From positions 1 through 20,675 of the forward strand of contig JBBRQD010000094.1 in NCBI GenBank assembly GCA_038227045.1: a stretch of 20,675 bases of DNA, given 5' to 3'. A program made the translations under genes and the position numbers. The notes below the pieces were generated by a model, which made no database searches, was not told where the DNA came from, and saw only the letters and a program-made list of their open reading frames with translations. Within the stretch, counting starts at the first letter, position 1. The number at the start of each line of letters is the position of its first letter. The stretch is from JANXLS01 sp038227045. GTDB lineage: Bacteria; Planctomycetota; SZUA-567; H5-PLA8. Of the stretch, positions 15,485-20,675 are shown piece after piece.

Positions 15485-17662
15485 CTATTTCACCAACTCC
15501 ATCAGCTTCGTGTAATTGTCAACAATGTCGTATCGCACCTGATCGGTCGTTATTTTGGCGAAGAACTTTCGCGCGCATTGAATCTTAGTCTCCTCAATCC
15601 CGCGCAGATCCAGCGATGAAAGCGTGCCTTTGGTCTCGGCGATGAAATAGACGTGCTTGACCTTGCCCTGCTGAAAGGCAATGGCCCAGTCGGGGTTGTA
15701 ATTCCCGACTGGCGTGGGGATGAGGAAGTTTCTAGGTAGCTTGGCGTACACGACAACCTCGGTGCCCGTGTCGAGGTCGGTCACGAATTTTCGCTCCGTT
15801 TTTGAATCGGTGAAAACGTAATCGTAGACGTGACGGTCCACTTTCAGCGCTTTGGCGAAGCTATCCTTAGGCTTTTCCTGAGTGAAGATCGAAACATCGT
15901 GGCGGTCCTCGATGGGGTCGTACGTCAGGTGCTCAATGATGACCGTCGCCTTTTGTTCGTTGATGATCCGCGCGGCCTTCAGGAGGAAGTCCTCGGGGTT
16001 TGTCTTGTACTGGTCGAACGTGATCTTCTGCACTCCCGTGAGGATTGCCGCGACCGTCGCCCGCATCAGCTGCGTCCGCTCGGCAAGGGTGCCGATCAGA
16101 TCGTACTTCACCGCCGAATGCACTGATGCCTTGTGCTCAATCGTCTCTGTTGCCGCGACCTTGAACGCATCGCCGCTCTTGAGCGTCTCGACCGTCGCCT
16201 CCGCCAACTGCTCCCCGCGTTGTACCGTATACTGGAGCGGCGAAACTTTCAGCTCTACGTCAAGAGCCCTGATACACTTGCCGACCAATTCCTTCGTGCT
16301 GAAATGAACGGTGTAGGCAGCTTTCCGGTTGATATGGCTCCAAAGCTCCTGGAACTCTTTCTTGTCGAAATTTTTGTTCAGCGGGTTTAGCTTCGTTTTC
16401 CGCTCGTCGCCGATCTCCGGCATCTGAGCGTCGCTGAAGATGCTGTCGATCAGCGCTAACACCTGCTCTGCGTGCGGCTTCAGCTCTTCCGGAAGTGGAG
16501 CCAGCGTCCCTTCCTTTTTCGCCTCGTGATAAACCGCCGCGATCCCGTCGTTGTCGTCCGTGTAATCGTTCTTGACCAGATACTTGTAAATTTGCTTTGC
16601 CATCTGCGGCGTGACAGGCACGTCTCCCGCCTCTGTTTTCAGCACTTTGCCGGTGAAGTAATCCTCGTCGGCCACGCGTGGCCGCTCCGACAAGGACTCG
16701 CTGATGTCCTTCTGCAATCCGGCAACGAAATCCTTGTAGCTCTCGCTGGCGACGACGGTCAGCACGTTGACCTGGTGAACCGTCGCCGGATCGTCAAGCC
16801 GCTCGCCTTTTCGCGGGCCGTCGGAGATTACCGCCAGCCGCATTCCCCGGCCAACCTCCTGTCGCCGGCTGACCGTGTTGTCGCTGTGCTTGAGAGTGCC
16901 GATCACAAACACATTCGGGTTGTCCCACCCTTCCCGCAATGCTGAGTGCGAGAAGATGAAGCGCACCGGCTCCTCCAGGGACAACAGCCGCTCCTTGTCC
17001 TTCAGGATTAAATCGTAGGCATCCACATCGTCCGTCTGTCCGGCAAGCTCGCCGGTCTTCTTTGTCGCGGGATCGACCAGCCTGTTGCTCTTTTTGTCAA
17101 TCGAGAAGTAGCCGTTGTGTGTCCTGGCGGGGTCGATGCCCTTGAGGTACTTCACATATTCCGGCCCGTCGAAAAGCGTCAGAACTTCGTCCCGGGCGCG
17201 GGTGTACTCCTCCTCAAAAATCTTCGCGTACTCCCCCGGTTCTTCGCCCTTTTCACCATACTGACGATACTTCGACACCTGGTCGATGAAGAACAGTGTC
17301 AGCACCTTGATGCCCTGGTCGAACAGCGCCTGCTCCTTTTCCAGATGCGCCTTAACCGCTTCACGGATTTGAATCCGCCGGAGACCCATCTCACTCACAT
17401 CGCCCGCAGCTTCGCCCGCGTGGAGCACGTTCCCGTTTGTGAAGCTGATCGTGTCGGTAATCGCGTCGATGTCAGCGACGACGAATCCTTTGTACTGGCT
17501 AAGTTCACCCGACAGGTCGAACAGGTTGTCGTTGCGGCCGACCTTGCGGATCTCCCGCTTGATGCCAGTCTTGAACTGGATTTCCAGCTCTACACGCGCC
17601 ACCGGCGGTTTCGATACCGACACTTCAATGGACTCCAAATACAAGTACGCGTTGGTCCCGGT
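15485..17662 (-). pseudogene. res: Type III restriction subunit Res, 5'-truncated
   Basis: The frame encodes about 725 residues of a type III restriction enzyme helicase/endonuclease subunit. Present are the C-terminal helicase motifs: ALREGWDNPNVFVIGTLK (motif V region, around 16905-16950) and RRQEVGRGMRL (motif VI, around 16840-16875). A PD-(D/E)xK-type nuclease site follows, as NYNPDWA (near 15690) and AETKG (near 15635). The 3' end looks intact. The ATP-binding Walker A and DExH motifs, expected in the first 300-350 residues, are missing: upstream of about 17640-17670 the DNA encodes a metal ABC permease in another frame. The open frame runs on to 17974, but that stretch is a shadow of the permease. 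No partner Mod methyltransferase is present. Neither DNA translocation nor cleavage is expected from this fragment. Confidence 0.82.
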
Positions 17663-17910
17663 AGCGCCCAAATGAGAAACGATCCGCCATCTTCGCCGGA
17701 TGCAAAGTGAAAACCGGCGAAACTCCCCAGCCAGACAACCAACGCGACGCCTAGCGTGCTGACTTGTGGCAGCGTCAGAGCCAGAATCGAGCGGCGCCCG
17801 AGCACCAAAAACACGCCAACCGGCGGCACTGCTGCGCCGATCAATAGACATGAGTACAACGAGTTTCGTAAAACGAAACTGGGGCTGAGTATTTCCCAGA
17901 GTGAATTCAT
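17662..17910 (-). pseudogene. znuB: Metal ABC transporter permease (ABC-3 family), 3'-truncated
   Basis: The first about 83 residues (MNSLWEILSPSFVLRNSLYS... to SFLIWAL) match the start of zinc/manganese ABC permeases of the ABC-3/ZnuB family. Two membrane segments remain, at about 19-38 and 45-67, whereas family members have six or more over about 270 residues. After residue 83 the sequence becomes a Res gene fragment. The frame continues through about 23 unrelated residues to a stop at 17590. The ATG at 17910 lies nine bases after the stop of the binding-protein gene with no clear ribosome site, which suggests translational coupling. The fragment cannot form a channel. Confidence 0.78.
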
Positions 17911-17919
17911 GAATGGATT

Positions 17920-18828
17920 CTATTCGACGGCTTTCAAAATGGCGTTGAGATTTGCGTCGATCATGTCGATCCACGTCTTCGCTTCCGGCAGGCCGTTGAC
18001 CATGATCGCGACTTTGACGACCTTCGCCCCTGTCTGTGCGGCGATTTCATTGGGCAGGCCATCCGAGTATTGCGGCTCTCGCAGAATTAGTTTCGTACCC
18101 TTGATTTCCTTCAGCTTCTCAATGATCTGAACAGTGTGGCTGGCCGACGGCGGGATGCCGGCCTTGGGTTCCAGAGTGCCGACTTGCTCCATCCCAAAAT
18201 AGTCGGCGAAGTAAATGAAGTCCGGATGATATGTTAGATATTTCACGCCCTTGAGCTTCGCGCCCTTCTTCTTCCATTCTTTTTCCTTTTCGGCGATTTT
18301 GGCGAGATAGGTCTTTAGATTGGCTTTGAATTCGGCTTCGCTTCCCGGTGCCAATTCACAAAATCTCGCGCAGATGTTCTTGGCGAAACGTTTGCCATAA
18401 TCCGGGCCGACGTTCATGTGTGGATTGCCTTCGGAATGCTGCTCGCCCTCCGCACGCGATATGACGGTCGGCACATCTTTCGGAAGGAGGCCTTCCGAAG
18501 CGACAATACGGCCTTCGTGTTTAAGCTTCGGATTGTTGGCAGCTTCGAGCAGGGATGGCAGGAATCCGTGCTCAAGGTCCAAGCCGACTTCGATCACGGC
18601 GTCGGCTCGCGCAAGTTTTGCCGCGAGCGCCGGCCGCACGGGCACGGCGTGCGGGTCTTCCTGGCCGGACGCCATGCTTTCGACTGTGATATTGCTACCG
18701 CCAATTTCACGTGCGATGTCGGCAAGATCGGGAATCGTAGCAATGACGTTCAAGTGCTTTTCAGCAGCGACAGCAGAAACGGTACACGAAATCAGCAGTA
18801 CCGCGAGAAAGGTATGGACAGTTTTCAT
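17920..18828 (-). CDS. znuA: Periplasmic zinc/manganese-binding protein (ZnuA/TroA type)
   Basis: This 302-residue protein is the substrate-binding component of a cluster A-I metal ABC importer. A signal peptide runs to about residue 22 (SAVAA). The expected metal ligands can be placed: His60 in EDPHAVPV, His137 in GNPHMNV, His201 in TYHPDF, and Glu251 or Asp256 in LREPQYSDG. A short His/Glu-rich segment (AEGEQHSEGNPH) precedes the second ligand, as in many zinc-binding members, but the long His-loop of E. coli ZnuA is absent. Whether it binds zinc or manganese cannot be settled; zinc is favoured by the operator upstream. The ATG at 18828 has GGAG six bases upstream; an ATG at 18846 is less likely. 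It follows the porin gene by 50 bases and precedes the truncated permease by nine. Confidence 0.9.
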   Translation of the reverse strand: MKTVHTFLAVLLISCTVSAVAAEKHLNVIATIPDLADIAREIGGSNITVESMASGQEDPHAVPVRPALAAKLARADAVIEVGLDLEHGFLPSLLEAANNPKLKHEGRIVASEGLLPKDVPTVISRAEGEQHSEGNPHMNVGPDYGKRFAKNICARFCELAPGSEAEFKANLKTYLAKIAEKEKEWKKKGAKLKGVKYLTYHPDFIYFADYFGMEQVGTLEPKAGIPPSASHTVQIIEKLKEIKGTKLILREPQYSDGLPNEIAAQTGAKVVKVAIMVNGLPEAKTWIDMIDANLNAILKAVE

Positions 18829-18878
18829 TTCCAGCTCCCATGTCAATGAGTTTAGAATCGAACCCGAAAAATGCCTGT

Positions 18879-20249
18879 TTATCGCCCATTGAAATCATGG
18901 GCATGCGCGCCCCAGAACGCGGTCCATTGTAGCAGAAATTCGTTGCCTTGATGGCCGTTGAAATACTCGTGACGACTGGCTTCAAACCGCAGACGGCTGA
19001 ACTCACTGAAGTTGTACGTCGCAAACGCCGTATAGGTCTGGTCCAAGCGCACGGTTGTTTGTGCGGGATCGACGTTTTGAAACAGGTCTATGCGGCCCCC
19101 CATGCTCCAATGGCGCGTGTGAAAATACTCAGCATAACCGTACCCCCCGTAACCGGTCAGCCTCGCGATCCCCAAGACCGGCGGTGGCCCAGGATTGATT
19201 TCAAATTGTGTGCTCAAGTTGTTGCGCATCAACTCCGCGCCGACTATCAACTTTTGGCGAAGCTCAGTTCCGGTTTTCGGATGCCATTTATAAGTGAGTT
19301 CTAAATTCGTGAGATCGCGGCGAATCGCATGATCCGGGACTTCGATCGCGGATGCACCCATCTCGAGCGTGCTGTCGGTGCAGAAATCGAAGGCCGTCAG
19401 CGCTTTCAGAAATAAAGTCAATTCTTCTGCATTGCGCTGGTGGCCAGCTCCGTCGGAAAGTGGAAAATTTGCGCCGATTTTATTATAAACGCCGCCTGTT
19501 ATTTGCAGAAAATGCGGGACTGGAATCAACGCCTGAACCTGAACACCATCGCCAGCACTCTCGCCGCCGACATAAGAATCCAGCGAACGCGGCCGAGTTG
19601 TAAATGGCAGATCGTGATCGTGGATCGAGGATAGCCGCCCGAACGGCGCAAAGAATCGCCCGCCTTTCACGGTGACGTATGACAGCGACGTGGTTATAAT
19701 CGCAGCCTCTTCAACCTTGACAACAGCCTCGTCGTTGTTTGCCGCATCGCCCTTAGCATTCACCACCATGTACGATTTGAAATACGGATCACAATCCATT
19801 GAGAAAACCAGTTCCGCGCCGCGCAACTGAAAGTCGTTGCCCACCGGCCGATCATGGTCCCCGGTCTTGCCAGTCGTATAGCCAAACGACGTATCGACGG
19901 CTGCGCCGATTGCCATGTTCAAATCGTTCGGTTTCTTGCGCGACGCGATTTTGATTGCTTGCGCTGTACGCTCATCGAGCTTGTCTTCGAGAACGTCGAA
20001 TTTTTTGAGCATGTCGTCGATGATGGGTTGCGACGCCGGGGCGTTCTGACGCATGACTTCGAGGTCTTTACGCTGCTCGTCGATCAGGCGCTTCTGCTCC
20101 TCGATCATTTTATTCTGCGACTCGACAGCCTTGCTCAACTTTTCCATTTTGGCTTCCATGGCCTTGAGGTGTTCGGAAACGTCTTCCGCACTGCACTGGG
20201 AAAGAGACAAAGCGACAGCAAGAAAAAGATAGGTGCGTTTCACAAACAT
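18879..20249 (-). CDS. Outer-membrane porin-like protein with N-terminal coiled coil
   Basis: The 456-residue product has a signal peptide (about 1-21). A charged heptad-like coiled coil follows at about 24-90 (EHLKAMEAKMEKLSKAVES..., then EEQKRLIDEQRKDLE). From about 105 there is a long region of alternating strands typical of 16- or 18-stranded porins: KGGRFFAPFG, LEMGASAIEV, YGGYGYAEYF, and a terminal strand FLLQWTAFWGAHAHDF. Periplasmic coiled coils on porins can bind peptidoglycan or trimerise the protein. As first gene of a predicted zinc-responsive operon with a metal-binding protein, it probably admits metal or a metal complex through the outer membrane. That role is inferred from context. 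The start has GGAG seven bases upstream. Confidence 0.8.
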   Translation of the reverse strand: MFVKRTYLFLAVALSLSQCSAEDVSEHLKAMEAKMEKLSKAVESQNKMIEEQKRLIDEQRKDLEVMRQNAPASQPIIDDMLKKFDVLEDKLDERTAQAIKIASRKKPNDLNMAIGAAVDTSFGYTTGKTGDHDRPVGNDFQLRGAELVFSMDCDPYFKSYMVVNAKGDAANNDEAVVKVEEAAIITTSLSYVTVKGGRFFAPFGRLSSIHDHDLPFTTRPRSLDSYVGGESAGDGVQVQALIPVPHFLQITGGVYNKIGANFPLSDGAGHQRNAEELTLFLKALTAFDFCTDSTLEMGASAIEVPDHAIRRDLTNLELTYKWHPKTGTELRQKLIVGAELMRNNLSTQFEINPGPPPVLGIARLTGYGGYGYAEYFHTRHWSMGGRIDLFQNVDPAQTTVRLDQTYTAFATYNFSEFSRLRFEASRHEYFNGHQGNEFLLQWTAFWGAHAHDFNGR

Positions 20250-20274
20250 GGTGAAGCTCCGAAGGGTATTGATT

Positions 20275-20291
20275 TGTCATATAATATGACA
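20275..20291. promoter_or_regulatory. Zur-like operator palindrome
   Basis: TGTCATATAATATGACA is a perfect palindrome of eight-base arms around one central base. It closely resembles the core of the enterobacterial Zur box (TGTTATAATATAACA), though two bases longer. It covers the predicted -10 of the metal-uptake operon and lies 26 bases from the porin start codon, where a bound Fur-family repressor would block transcription. A Mur or Fur assignment is possible. Confidence 0.6.
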
Positions 20292-20308
20292 TCGTAATAC
20301 TCGGACAA
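20281..20308 (-). promoter_or_regulatory. Promoter of the metal-uptake operon
   Basis: On the minus strand TTGTCC (20308-20303) is followed after 16 bases by TATTAT (20286-20281). The -10 matches five of six consensus bases, the -35 four. The -10 lies wholly inside the Zur-like palindrome, which implies repression by occlusion. Confidence 0.5.
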
Positions 20309-20601
20309 GCTGTTTTTGGTACTTTTGAAACCCAGCCGAGATTTGCGTTCTGCTCCGATAACGTATTAGCCGTCGAGAAGTGTGCCGAAATAGATTGGCT
20401 CGAATCGATTAGTCTAAGGTCAACGCCATCATTATCTCCGCGACGCGTCGAAGGCTTCGCGGCAGGGGTTATCGATGGTATTTCTTGAGTCCCTGCTTCT
20501 ACTGTCCCCCTTCCCGAAATTAGCCACCTAAATACTGCATAAATACACAGAGTAAATCCCCCTCTATTTTCGGCGGCTTGGTCCGCCAGTAAGGGGTTGC
20601 A
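20309..20601. other. Divergent intergenic region
   Basis: This stretch separates the metal-uptake operon promoter from a possible gene leaving the window on the plus strand. No open frame on either strand looks like protein, and I could not place a convincing plus-strand promoter or RNA structure. Confidence 0.4.
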
Positions 20602-20675
20602 ATGCAGCATCATGATCTTAATCCTGAGGCTTTCGAGTCTGAACAGGATCGGAAACCTGTTGGGAGCACACCGCC
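20602..20675 (+). CDS. Possible start of a gene running off the right edge
   Basis: The ATG at 20602 has AAGGGG five bases upstream and opens a frame without stops to the window end: MQHHDLNPEAFESEQDRKPV and a few more residues. It is hydrophilic, without a signal peptide. Only about 24 residues are visible, so no family can be assigned. An overlapping frame from 20612 is also open, but has no comparable ribosome site. Confidence 0.4.
   Translation, partial: MQHHDLNPEAFESEQDRKPVGSTP

Noticed and set aside
15485..17662. Functional type III restriction-modification system
   Set aside because: The Res subunit lacks its ATP-binding half and no Mod methyltransferase is present in the window.
17663..17974. 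N-terminal extension of the Res frame up to 17974
   Set aside because: Those ~100 residues have no Res character and are out of frame with a clear permease N-terminus and the end of the metal-binding protein gene, so they are read as a shadow.

Overview
The window reads as a chromosomal segment from a Gram-negative bacterium. The genus cannot be read from it. A PVC-type lineage (Planctomycetes, Verrucomicrobia, Lentisphaerae and relatives) fits best. The signs are: a 1766-residue secreted protein with FlgD-like, beta-propeller and carbohydrate-binding-like parts; a secreted protein with tandem putative-Ig repeats; a membrane Ser/Thr kinase with an N-terminal zinc ribbon; an HhH-GPD-like protein of degenerate type; a tRNA without an encoded CCA; and an outer-membrane porin, which implies a diderm envelope. 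Base composition is moderately GC-rich, with AT-rich intergenic patches. This lineage call is inference from protein style, not a match.

Layout. Positions 1-800 hold no convincing gene, but contain a 245-bp unit bounded by near-perfect 38-bp inverted repeats, each arm being itself a hairpin. Positions 820-8281 hold two large convergent genes for secreted proteins, separated by a GC-rich hairpin. A small 73-residue hypothetical gene lies at 8360-8581 on the minus strand. The Ser/Thr kinase at 8938-11817 (plus) converges through an AT-rich repeat/hairpin patch on a secreted alpha/beta hydrolase at 11958-13193 (minus). Next comes an HhH-GPD-like gene at 13421-14104 (minus), divergent from tRNA-Ala(GGC) at 14259-14331 (plus), with a perfect palindrome between their promoters. 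The tRNA is followed by a hairpin terminator and a small cupin gene.

The right third is the most unusual part. A minus-strand metal-uptake operon begins with a candidate promoter at 20281-20308 whose -10 is covered by a Zur-like palindrome. It encodes a coiled-coil porin, then a complete ZnuA/TroA-type metal-binding protein, then only the first ~83 residues of an ABC-3 family permease. There the permease stops abruptly and the sequence becomes the 3' three quarters of a type III restriction (Res) gene, lacking its Walker A and DExH motifs. Downstream of that fragment lies a decayed tRNA-Gly(CCC)-like 3' half, the kind of sequence left at integration sites. The simplest reading is an island that integrated at a tRNA and was later cut down by a deletion fusing permease and res; a chimeric assembly is the main alternative. 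As it stands, the metal importer lacks a full permease and any ATPase in this window.

No complete new defence or mobile system is visible. The features most worth pursuing are the twin-hairpin unit at the left end, the permease/res junction with the tRNA relic, and the zinc-ribbon kinase.
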